A stretch of 64,000 bases of DNA from RH-AL1 sp965198715 (GTDB taxonomy: Bacteria; Pseudomonadota; Alphaproteobacteria; Rhizobiales; Beijerinckiaceae): contig CBDAPV010000002.1 of NCBI GenBank assembly GCA_965198715.1, forward strand, positions 1,116,001 to 1,180,000. The letters run 5' to 3'. The notes beneath the pieces are model-generated. The model worked only from the letters and a program-made list of their open reading frames with translations, did not search any database and was not told where the DNA came from. The stretch's first letter is position 1, and each line of letters opens with the position of its first letter. Both the position numbers and the translations under genes were made by a program. This document shows positions 44,923 through 53,700 of the stretch, piece after piece.

Positions 44923-46599
44923 ATGAGCGGACACGAGGCGGCCCAAGAGCCGCGCGAGAGCATGGAATTTGACGTGGTGATCGTCGGCGCCGGCCCTGCC
45001 GGACTGGCCGCGGCGATCCGTCTGAAGCAGCTCGCGCCGGACACGTCGGTGGTGGTGATCGAGAAGGCCTCGGAGGTTGGCGCCCACATCCTGTCGGGCC
45101 TGGTCATGGATCCCGACGCGCTCGACGCGCTGCTGCCGGACTGGCGCGAGGACGCGGAGCGCCCGCTCAGGACGCAGATGACCAGCGACACGTTCTTGTA
45201 CCTGACGCAGAAGGGCAAGCTGCCGCTGCCGGGCTTCCTCATGCCCAAGATCCTGTCGAACCATGGCAACTTCATCGGCTCGCTCAGCGACGTGGCCAAG
45301 TACCTCGGCGCCAAGGCCGAGGCGCTCGGCGTCGACATCTATCCCGGCTTCGCCGCCACCGAGATCCTCACCGGCGAGAGCGGTGCCGTGGAGGGCGTCG
45401 CCACTGGTGACATGGGGATCGGCAAGAACGGTTTGCCGGCCGCCAACTTCACGCGCGGCATGGAGCTGCGCGGTCGCTACACGCTCTTCGCTGAGGGCGC
45501 GCGGGGTTCGCTGACCAAGGTGCTGGGCAAGGACCACGATCTCTACGAGGGCGAGCTGCAGAAGTACGGCATCGGCCTCAAAGAGTTGTGGCGCCTCGCT
45601 CCCGGCAAGCACAAGCCCGGCTTCATCCAGCACACCTTCGGCTGGCCGCTCGACAATTCCACCGGCGGCGGCTCCTTCATCTATCATTTCGGCGAGGATC
45701 GGGCGTCGATCGGCTTCGTCGTGCACCTGAACTACCAGAACCCGACGCTGTCGCCCTACGACGAGTTCCAGCGCTTCAAGACCCATCCGGCCATCGCGCC
45801 GATGCTCGAGGGCGGCGAACGGCTGGTCTACGGTGCCCGCGCCATCACCGAGGGCGGCTGGCAGTCGGTGCCGCGCCTCGCCGTGCCGGGCGCGGCGCTG
45901 ATCGGCTGCGCCGCCGGCTTCGTCAACGTGCCCCGGATCAAGGGCTCGCACAACGCGATCTGGTCGGGCATGCAGGCGGCCGAGGCGCTGGTCGAGGCGT
46001 TGGGCGCCGGGCGCTCGCACGACGTGCTGGCGACCTACGCCGAGGGTTGGCGCGCCTCGCCCATCGGCAAGGACCTGGAGCCGGTGCGCAACGTCAAGCC
46101 GCTGTGGTCGCGCTACGGCACGCTCGGTGGCGTGGTGCTCGGCGGCCTCGACATGTGGACCAACGCGCTGGCCAAAGTCTCCATCTTCGGCACGATGAAG
46201 CACGGCAAGGCGGACTGGCAGGCGACGAAGCCGTTGGCCCAGGTGCAGCCGCTGACCTACGCTCGGCCCGACGGCAAGCTGAGCTTCGACAAGGCGTCCT
46301 CGGTCTACCTCTCGGGCACCCAGCACGAGGACAACCAGCCGCCGCACCTCGTGCTGGCCGATGCTTCCATCCCGATCGAGCAAAACCTGCCGGTCTACGG
46401 CGAGCCCGCCCGCCTGTACTGCCCGGCCGGTGTCTACGAGGTGGCCTATGCCGACGAAGCCGCGAGGACCGATCCGCGCTTCGTGATCAACGCGCAGAAC
46501 TGCGTGCATTGCAAGACCTGCGACATCAAGGATCCGGCGCAGAACATCACCTGGGTGCCGCCCGAAGGCGGCGGCGGCCCGAACTATTCGGGGATGTGA
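44923..46599 (+). CDS. Electron-transfer flavoprotein:ubiquinone oxidoreductase
   Basis: The 558-residue ETF-QO passes electrons from ETF, reduced by acyl-CoA and other dehydrogenases, to ubiquinone. The FAD motif is VVIVGAGPAGLAAAIRLKQL, the ubiquinone/FAD region GAHILSGLVMDP and GCAAGFVNVPRIKGSHNAIW, and the [4Fe-4S] cluster is bound by RLYCPAGVYEV and NCVHCKTCDIKDP near the C terminus. It is a peripheral inner-membrane protein. The ATG at 44923 gives the usual family length. Confidence 0.94.
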   Translation: MSGHEAAQEPRESMEFDVVIVGAGPAGLAAAIRLKQLAPDTSVVVIEKASEVGAHILSGLVMDPDALDALLPDWREDAERPLRTQMTSDTFLYLTQKGKLPLPGFLMPKILSNHGNFIGSLSDVAKYLGAKAEALGVDIYPGFAATEILTGESGAVEGVATGDMGIGKNGLPAANFTRGMELRGRYTLFAEGARGSLTKVLGKDHDLYEGELQKYGIGLKELWRLAPGKHKPGFIQHTFGWPLDNSTGGGSFIYHFGEDRASIGFVVHLNYQNPTLSPYDEFQRFKTHPAIAPMLEGGERLVYGARAITEGGWQSVPRLAVPGAALIGCAAGFVNVPRIKGSHNAIWSGMQAAEALVEALGAGRSHDVLATYAEGWRASPIGKDLEPVRNVKPLWSRYGTLGGVVLGGLDMWTNALAKVSIFGTMKHGKADWQATKPLAQVQPLTYARPDGKLSFDKASSVYLSGTQHEDNQPPHLVLADASIPIEQNLPVYGEPARLYCPAGVYEVAYADEAARTDPRFVINAQNCVHCKTCDIKDPAQNITWVPPEGGGGPNYSGM

Positions 46600-46713
46600 A
46601 CCCGCTTCTCGTCTGCAGACCGACACTTCCGTCTCTTCTCGACAGCGCGATCCAGCCGCGTCGTGCTACGAGGCTTCGGCGGTCTGGACGACGGCCCAGC
46701 GGAGCGAGGCGAA

Positions 46714-47232
46714 ATGCGTCAGCATCTGATATCTGCTGTAATCCTGCTGGCGGCTTGTATGTCGACGGCTCGCGCCGACCCCGCCGCGCCCGGCACGGCC
46801 TATGAGATCTTCTCCAAGAACACCGCCTTCCACATCACCGGCGACGACAGGCTCGTCGTCTACGGCGTCGCCGACCCGGCGGTGACCGGTGTCGTGTGCA
46901 CCTTCACCGCGCCGGTGAAGGGCGGCTTCAAGAGCGCGCTCGGCTTCGCGGCGCAGACCTCCGACGTGTCGCTGGCCTGCCGCCAGGTCGGGCCGGTCAC
47001 GATCAACGAGAAGTTCGCGCAGGGCGACGACGCCTTCACCAAGAGTCGTTCGTTCTTCGCCAAGGAGCTGCACATCTCGCGCGGCTGCGACACGACCTAC
47101 AACGTGCTGATCTACATGGCCTACACCGACAAGCTGATCGACGGCTCGCCCAAGAACTCGACCTCGAGCGTGCCGATCATGCCCTGGGGCGATGCCAAAG
47201 CGGTCGCGAAATGCGCGGATTTTTTGCGGTAA
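46714..47232 (+). CDS. CreA-family exported protein
   Basis: The 172-residue protein has a signal peptide (ISAVILLAACMSTARA). The CreA pattern follows: VVCTFTAPVKGGFKSALGFA, SDVSLACRQVGPV and YNVLIYMAYTDKLIDGSPKN with SSVPIMPW. CreA is a periplasmic protein of unknown function in many proteobacteria. The ATG at 46714 follows GAGGCG. It lies 114 bases after the ETF-QO gene on the same strand. Confidence 0.82.
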   Translation: MRQHLISAVILLAACMSTARADPAAPGTAYEIFSKNTAFHITGDDRLVVYGVADPAVTGVVCTFTAPVKGGFKSALGFAAQTSDVSLACRQVGPVTINEKFAQGDDAFTKSRSFFAKELHISRGCDTTYNVLIYMAYTDKLIDGSPKNSTSSVPIMPWGDAKAVAKCADFLR

Positions 47233-47271
47233 AGCCGGTCGCGACGAAGTGGAGCCGATGGCGTGACGTCG

Positions 47272-47396
47272 TCTTCCCGGGGCGAGCGAAGCGAAACCCG
47301 GGACCCATGACTACGCGCTTGCTGGATTAAGCGGCATCGTTCCGCCCCTCTTTCAACCGCGTTGTCATAGGTTCCGGGCTCGCCTTCGCGCTGGAA
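47272..47396. repeat. Extended palindromic intergenic element
   Basis: CCCGGGACCCATGAC (47297-47311) and GTCATAGGTTCCGGG (47364-47378) pair over 15 bases with two mismatches. The flanks CTTCCCGGGGCGAGCGAAG and CTCGCCTTCGCGCTGGAAG extend the symmetry. Such elements of the form CCCGGGA-CC-ATGAC are widely repeated in rhizobial-type genomes. It differs in sequence from the element at 1914. Confidence 0.6.
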
Positions 47397-47430
47397 GGAC
47401 GGACGCGGCGCTGAGCGGTTCCTCAATCCT

Positions 47431-48714
47431 TTAGGAAATGAACAAGCCGATGCTCGCCAGCAGCATCACCAGTGTCGCGGCCCAGCCGCCGATCCGCATC
47501 GGCAGCGGCAGGGTGAGCTCGCCCATGATCCGCGCGTTGCCGGCGATCAGCATCAGCACCGCCATGACCGGCGCGGCGAGCACGCCGTTGACAACGGCGC
47601 TCCAGTAGAGCGCCTTGACGGGATCGAGCTCGGTGAAGTTCAGGCCGACGCCGACCAGCGTCGAGACGGCGATGGTCGCGTAGAAGGACTTCGCCTGGAG
47701 CAGCCGGCGGTCGAGGCCCTCGCGCCATTGGAAGGTCTCGGAGAGCGCGTAGGCGCTGGAGCCGGCCAGCACCGGGACTGCGAGGAGCCCGGTGCCGATG
47801 ATCCCGGCGGCGAAGACGGCGAAGGTCAAGGGGCCCGCGATCGGCCGCAGCGCCTCGGCCGCCTGGGATGAGGTCTGGATGTCGGTCACGCCCGCGGCGT
47901 GCAGCGTCGCCGCTGTGGCGAAGATAATGAAGATCGCGATGAGGTTGGAGGCGCCCATGCCGATCGCCGTGTCGGTGCGGATGCGCGCGAACTGCGCTGG
48001 CGCATCCGACGGATCGAGCGCTCCGGGCTCCAGCCCGCGCCGCTTGGCATCCTCCACCTCGAGCCCGGCCTGCCAGAAGAAGAGATAGGGGCTGATCGTC
48101 GTGCCGAGCACGGCGACAAGCGCCGTCGCGTGTCCGGCATCGAAGGCGAGGTGCGGCACGAAGGTCGCCAGCAGCGCCTGCGACCAGGGCACGTGCACCG
48201 CGAACACGACGCCGACATAGGCGAATAGGCTCAGCGTCAGCCACTTGAGGAAGGCGGCGTAGGAGCCGTAGCTGAGGAAGGTCTCGGCGACGACGCAGAT
48301 GATTCCGAAGCCGATTGTGTAGAGCCGCGAGCTGCCGCCGAAGAGCAGGCGCAGCGCCGCGCCCATGGCGCCGAGATCGGCGCCGAGGTTGATCGTATTG
48401 GCGACGAGCAGCAGCACCACGATGCCGCGCACCAGCCACGAGGGATAGTGCCGGCGCAGGTTCTCGGCGATGCCGCGGCCGGTTACGCAGCCGATACGCG
48501 CGCTGATCTCCTGGATGAGGATCATCAGTGGCAGGCTGAACAGCATCGTCCAGGCAAGGGAATAGCCGTATTGCGCCCCGACCTGGCTGTAGGTCGCGAT
48601 GCCGCTGGGGTCGTCGTCGGCGGCGCCGGTGATCAGCCCCGGGCCGAGCTTGCGGATCAGGCTCAGGCGCGGGTCGACGCCGACCGGCGTGGACATCGGC
48701 GTCCGCATCGTCAT
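47431..48714 (-). CDS. Nramp-like transporter with altered metal-site motifs
   Basis: The 427-residue protein has about 11 hydrophobic helices and the overall Nramp pattern. In TM1 the metal-binding DPGN motif reads DDDPSGIATYSQVG, and in TM6 the MPH motif reads LGTTISPYLFFWQ, so the methionine and asparagine that coordinate manganese or iron are missing. Related Nramp-like proteins with such changes transport other cations, including magnesium in the NRMT group. Specificity is therefore open. It is minus-strand with the cytochrome bd remnant just upstream. Confidence 0.78.
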   Translation of the reverse strand: MTMRTPMSTPVGVDPRLSLIRKLGPGLITGAADDDPSGIATYSQVGAQYGYSLAWTMLFSLPLMILIQEISARIGCVTGRGIAENLRRHYPSWLVRGIVVLLLVANTINLGADLGAMGAALRLLFGGSSRLYTIGFGIICVVAETFLSYGSYAAFLKWLTLSLFAYVGVVFAVHVPWSQALLATFVPHLAFDAGHATALVAVLGTTISPYLFFWQAGLEVEDAKRRGLEPGALDPSDAPAQFARIRTDTAIGMGASNLIAIFIIFATAATLHAAGVTDIQTSSQAAEALRPIAGPLTFAVFAAGIIGTGLLAVPVLAGSSAYALSETFQWREGLDRRLLQAKSFYATIAVSTLVGVGLNFTELDPVKALYWSAVVNGVLAAPVMAVLMLIAGNARIMGELTLPLPMRIGGWAATLVMLLASIGLFIS

Positions 48715-48729
48715 GGCGTCCGCGGCGCC

Positions 48730-48918
48730 TCAGACCTCGGCGCCGACCCTGCACGGGATCATCGCGGCGCCGGCGGTGGCGCAGTCGACGGGCGTCGCCC
48801 TCTCGTTGCCGTTGGCCGGCGTCGCGATCAGGCCGACGGTGAGGGCCGGCAGCAGGATGTGCCAGGAGATGACCCAGGCCCACTGGATCCGCGACAGCAT
48901 GAGCGGGTGGAGCGCCAT
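48730..48918 (-). pseudogene. Remnant of cytochrome bd ubiquinol oxidase subunit I (CydA)
   Basis: The frame starts MALHPLMLSRIQWAWVISWH followed by ILLPALTVGLI, clearly the N-terminal quinol-oxidase segment of CydA/CioA, including the heme-ligand histidine region (SRIQxxxxxSxH). Homology stops after ~31 residues at about 48826. The rest of the open frame (ATPANGNERATP onward) is unrelated, and the ~450 remaining residues and subunit II are absent. It is a truncated gene, left behind after a deletion or replaced by the Nramp-like gene. Confidence 0.75.
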
Positions 48919-48956
48919 CGTTCAGGCCGCCATGCGGTGGCAGGAACGGACCACGC

Positions 48957-49769
48957 TCACGAGTGCGCCGGCTGGCGGTCGATGCCGTTGCTGGCGACTG
49001 GGCGCGCGGGCTTGTCGAACATCTCGAGGAAGGGTTTCACGATGTCGATGGGCATCGGGAAGACCACGGTCGAGTTCTGCTCGGCGCCGATCTCGGTCAG
49101 CGTCTGCAGGTAGCGCAGCTGCATCGCGGCCGGGCTGCTGGCGAGGATGTTGGCCGCGTTGACCAGCGTCTGCGAGGCCTGGAACTCGGCCTCGGCGTGG
49201 ATGATCTTGGCGCGGCGGTCGCGCTCCGCCTCGGCCTGCTTGGCGATGGCGCGGACCATGTTGTCGGTCAGCTCGACGGTGCGGATCTCGAGGTTGCTGA
49301 CCTTGATCCCCCAGGTCTCGGTCTGCGCGTCGAGGATGGCCTGCACGTCGGTCGAGAGCTTCTTGCGCTCCGACAGCATCTCGTCGAGGTCGTGCTGCCC
49401 CAGCACCGCGCGCATCGTGGTCTGCGCCAGCATGTTGGTTGCGGGCATGTAGTCTTGCACTTGGATGATCGCGCGCTCCGGGTTGACGACCTTGAAGTAG
49501 AGGACGGCATCGACCTTCATCGAGACATTGTCGCGCGAGATCACATCCTGGCTCGGCACCTCGATGACCTGGATGCGGAGGTCGACGCGGACCATCTTCT
49601 GCACGAGCGGGATGAGCAGCACGAGGCCGGGGCCGCTCACCGAACGGAATCGCCCCAGCGTGAAGACGACGGCACGCTCGTACTCGCGCAGGATCTTGAT
49701 GCTCGAAGCGAAGAGGAAACCGCCGACGATCACGACGAACGGCAGGAGCGAGTAGGTCAGCGGTAGCAT
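48957..49769 (-). CDS. Slipin (stomatin/band-7 membrane protein)
   Basis: The 270-residue protein has an N-terminal membrane helix (LLPFVVIVGGFLFASSI). The SPFH domain contains EYERAVVFTLGRFRSVSGPG and VDAVLYFKVVNPERAI, followed by a helical tail with RTVELTDNMVRAIAKQAEAE. Slipins form oligomers in the inner membrane and are usually paired with an NfeD-type protease gene, which is missing here. A FixJ-like motif lies at 49890-49903 upstream, reading toward this gene. Confidence 0.88.
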   Translation of the reverse strand: MLPLTYSLLPFVVIVGGFLFASSIKILREYERAVVFTLGRFRSVSGPGLVLLIPLVQKMVRVDLRIQVIEVPSQDVISRDNVSMKVDAVLYFKVVNPERAIIQVQDYMPATNMLAQTTMRAVLGQHDLDEMLSERKKLSTDVQAILDAQTETWGIKVSNLEIRTVELTDNMVRAIAKQAEAERDRRAKIIHAEAEFQASQTLVNAANILASSPAAMQLRYLQTLTEIGAEQNSTVVFPMPIDIVKPFLEMFDKPARPVASNGIDRQPAHS

Positions 49770-49889
49770 GGGGGTACTTTCGTGGCTTCCGCCAAGACGA
49801 GCGGACGACGCATCCGGTGCACGAAAGGAAGGGTCATGGCGCCGGCGGGACGCGTCACCCTAGGTCCCGAGCGTCTCCGGTCCAGCTTC

Positions 49890-49903
49890 GGAAACTACGC
49901 ACG
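49890..49903 (-). promoter_or_regulatory. FixJ-type box candidate upstream of slipin gene
   Basis: On the minus strand the site reads GTGCGTAGTTTCCG, about 120 bases upstream of the slipin start. It shares CGTAGTTTCCG or a close variant with three other sites (50703, 55765, 56241), all reading toward the next gene. The pattern is similar to FixJ sites as I remember them. Confidence 0.5.
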
Positions 49904-49942
49904 GGCGCTACGTCGCGTCCGGCAACCGGCGCGCACCGCTGA

Positions 49943-50545
49943 CTATTTCTGCGCTCCGACGACGGGAGCGTTCGCGGCCTTCAGCTCTTCCCCGAACGTC
50001 AGGACGGCGACCGAGACGTTCTTCAGGGTCTTGCCCTCGGTGGCCCGCGCGGAGGTCATGAGCTGATCGTGGTCCTTGATCGAGCAGAAGCCCTCGGGTT
50101 GATCCTTGTCGCACATCGCCTCGCGGTCCGCGGCCGAGAGATCGTTCTCGTTCAGCGGGGCGACGAGGTAGGCGCCGTCGGCGACCTTGCGCGCGATGAA
50201 GTAGGTGAAGAGCTTGGCCTGGCCAGCGGCGCGGTCGTCCTGGCTGCGTTCGATCAGGAAGTCGGTGGCCGACAAAGTCTCGGCGGCGAACCTCACCATG
50301 TGCTTGCCGCCCGCGCTGGCGCGGAGATAGTAGCCGTCGCTCCAATGATAGCCGACCTTCTGCGCGGAATAGCCCGAGCCCTCGGTGAAGTCGCGAAACA
50401 GGACCGCGTCGAAGCGATCGCCCAGCAGCGGCTTCGAGCCGACGACCAGCGGCTTGTCGGAGATGACGCAGGAGCCCAGGCCCAGAGCAACCAGCGCGAC
50501 GGCGACGAGTCTTCCACGAGACAGGAGCCGTTTGTTCGAGATCAT
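49943..50545 (-). CDS. Lipoprotein of unknown function
   Basis: From the start at 50545 the protein has 200 residues. A lipoprotein signal, RLVAVALVALGLGSC, ends at a lipobox cysteine. The mature part contains FRDFTEGSGYSAQKVGYHWSDG and a C-terminal region with CDKDQPEGFCSIKDHDQLM (two cysteines). It would be anchored to the inner or outer membrane. Upstream ATGs at 50584 and 50605 are possible. The family is not recognised. A FixJ-like motif lies upstream at 50703. Confidence 0.65.
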   Translation of the reverse strand: MISNKRLLSRGRLVAVALVALGLGSCVISDKPLVVGSKPLLGDRFDAVLFRDFTEGSGYSAQKVGYHWSDGYYLRASAGGKHMVRFAAETLSATDFLIERSQDDRAAGQAKLFTYFIARKVADGAYLVAPLNENDLSAADREAMCDKDQPEGFCSIKDHDQLMTSARATEGKTLKNVSVAVLTFGEELKAANAPVVGAQK

Positions 50546-50702
50546 GTCTCGGATCGTCGTGGCGGCGAGATCGCGGGTCGTCATGAGCGCAGATCCTCTG
50601 CGCACGAGCGATGCGGAGGGATTGTCCCTCGCTGTCGGTCTCCGACGTCTTCGCCGAGCGCGCAGGCCATTTCTAGACCATGACGATGACGGCGGAAGCC
50701 GT

Positions 50703-50716
50703 GGAAATTACTCACG
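50703..50716 (-). promoter_or_regulatory. FixJ-type box candidate upstream of lipoprotein gene
   Basis: On the minus strand it reads GTGAGTAATTTCCA, about 100-160 bases upstream of the lipoprotein start, depending on which start is used. It differs from the 55765 copy at two positions. It lies just past the 3' end of the CheB/CheR hybrid gene. Confidence 0.5.
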
Positions 50717-50731
50717 TTGGGGCTGCAGGTG

Positions 50732-53700
50732 TCAGGCGGGCTCGGCGACGAGGGCGAGGCGCGCGAGCGCCGGGAGCGACTTGGTGCCGGTCTTGCGCAT
50801 GATCGAGGCCCGGTGGTTCTCCACCGTGCGCTGGCTGATGCCGAGCTCGAAGGCGATCGTCTTGCTCGCGCTCCCCGCCAGCACCAGGGCCAAGACCTCC
50901 CGCTGGCGCGCTGTCAGCGCCGCCAGGTGGCCGGCCGCATCCGTTTTCCAGGAGAGGCGCTCGCTGGCGTCGCGCGCGCGGTCGATCGCGCGTCCGACGC
51001 TCGCGAGAAGATCTTGCGGCAATACCGGCTTCTCGATGAAGTCCGACGCGCCGGTTTTCATGGCCGCGACCGCCATCGCGACATCGCTCCGGCCGGTGAT
51101 CATGATGGCGGGCAGGGACCACCCGGCCTCTCGCAGGGCGGCGAGCAGCGCGGCTCCGCTCATGCCGGGCAGGCCGAAATCGATCAGCACGCATTCCTCG
51201 ACGCCGGGGCTGTAGCCTGCGAGGAAGCTTTCTCCGTCGGCGAAATCCTCGACGCTGTGGCCCTCCGCCTCGAAGAGGCTGCGGATCCAGGTGCGGATCC
51301 CTTCGTCGTCGTCGACGATGAACAAGGTGAAGTGCACGCGCGGGGGCTCGTACGGCCTTTCGGGCGCATCGGGGAGCGAGGGTGCAGGATTGAGCAGGGT
51401 CTGCAAGGCGCCCAGGAGCAGGTCGGTCTGGACCGGCTTGTTGAGCGCCAGGCAGTCCTGGGCGGCGATCCGGCGCAGGGCATCCATCGAGATGTCGCCG
51501 GTGAGGATCACGACGGGGATCGGCGTGCCGCACCTGGCCTGGACGCGGGTGGCGACCTCAAGGCCGTCCATGCCGTTGGGCAGGTTGTAGTCCGCCAGGA
51601 TGAGGTCGGGGGCGGCGGTGGCGAGAAGATCGAGCGCGCCCACGCCGTCGGAGGCCGCCATGACGCGGTGCCCGTCCGCCGTTAGCACCTGGACCATCAG
51701 CTTCTGGATCTCGGGATCGTCCTCCACGAGGAGGATCAGACCGTTCTCGTGAGACGTGCCGAGGATGGAGGGCAGCTTCGCCGGCACGGCGCTTCGGGTC
51801 CTGCCGACGGTCGTGCCGGGTCGCTTCACTTCGATCGAGAAGACCGATCCCCGGCCCGGCGTGGAGAGCACGCCGACCTTGTGGCCGAGGAGCTTGCCCA
51901 GGCTCTGCACGATCGAGAGACCGAGCCCCAGGCCGCGGCTGCGCTCGCGGGCGGAATTGTCGAGCTGGTGGTACTCGACGAAGATCGCCTCGAGATCGTC
52001 CTCCGGAATGCCGGCGCCGGTGTCCCAGATCTCGATGCGCAAAGAATCCCCGTGCCGGCGGCACCCGAGCAGGACCTTGCCCCTCGTCGTGTACTTCAGC
52101 GCATTCGACAGGAGGTTGCGGACCATCTGCTCGAGCAGGTGCTGATCGCTCTCGACGATCAGGCCGCAGGCGACGACGCGCAGGACGAGACCGTGGGCCT
52201 TGGCGTGGTAGGCGAACTCCTCCCGCAGGCGCTCGAGGATGTCGAGGACGGGGAACGAGCTCACCGTCGGGCGGACGATGCCCGCCTCGATCTGGTTGAC
52301 GTCGAGCAGCGTGTCGAGCATCCCGCTCATCGCCGATAGCGTTTCCTCGAGACCGACGATCAACCTGTCGGTCCCCTCGCCTCTGGCCGTCTTGGCCAGC
52401 AGCCCGCGGATCAGCGACAGCGTCTGCAGCGGCTGGCGCAGGTCGTGGCTCGCGGCGGCGAGGAAGCGCGACTTCGCCAGCGTCGCCTGTTCCGCCAACC
52501 GCTTGGCCGTCTCGAGGACTTGGGCATCGTGCTTGCGGCCGGTCACGTCGATGAAGGTGATGACGATGCCGTCGATCGCGCCGTCATGGCCGCGATAGGG
52601 CAGGATGCGACGCTGGAACCAGGCTCCCACCTGGACCTGGATCTCCCGCTCGCGCGGCTGGAGCGTGCGCAGGACTTCACGCGCGTCGGCCGCGAAACCG
52701 AGATCGGGCGCCAAGGATCTCAGGTCTGCGAGCGGTCGGCCGATGTCGCCTGGTATGACGTTGAAGATCGAGCGCGTGGCTGGCGTGAAGAAGCGGATTT
52801 TCAGGTCCTTGTCGAGGAAGAGGGTCGCGACGTCCGTGCTGTAGAGGACGTTCTGGAGATCGTTGGACGTCGTACGCTGCTTCTCCAGCGTCTCCTGCAG
52901 CTGGGCGTTCAGCGCCGTCAGCTCCTCATTGTAGGACTGCAGCTCCTCCTTCGAGGTGACGAGCTCCTCGTTGGTGGATTGATATTCCTCGTTGAAGGAC
53001 AAGGCCTCCTCGTTGATCGCTTTCTGGTCTTCGCCCGAGGCCTCGAGATCGCGGATCGCGCCTTGCAACTCGGAGCGTGTGACCTCGAGCTCCCGCTCAA
53101 GCTCGACGATGCTCGCGGGCTCGTCGAGCGACCCGGCGGCCTGCTCCCCCGAAGGTCGGTTCGGCTTGTCGATGAAGCTCACGAGCAGGAGATCGCCGTC
53201 GCCGCTCGCGACGGGCTGCACGGCGATGTCGAAGGCGACGGCGCGTTGATGCCGCGACGATCGCCCGCCTCCCAGGACGAAACGAAGCTTCTCCTCGCGC
53301 GCCTTCAGGATCGCCGATTTGAGCTTTGTTCGCGTGCCCTGCCGCGCCATCTCGAGGATATCGTGGTTGGCGAAGCCCGGCGCGATGCGCAGGTAATCGT
53401 CGGTCGCTCCAAAGTGGTAGACGCATTCGTTGCGGCTGTTGATCAGCACGGAGGCCGGCGCGTAGGTCTGCAGCATCGCGCGGCGGCAGACCTCGGCGAG
53501 GGCCGCTTGGCGTGGCTTGGCGTCCTGAGGCTGCAGCGGAACCGGTTCGCGCCTGGCCGCCTTGCCCGTCCCGTCCGGCGCCAGGAAGCCGAGATCGGCG
53601 ATCCTCGTGCGACCGATCCTGCGGTAGAGCCGCTCCTCCTTCGAGAGCACCTCGAAGGCGTCGTCGGCGCGCCCGACGGTCTCGGCCGTACCCAGCAGGA

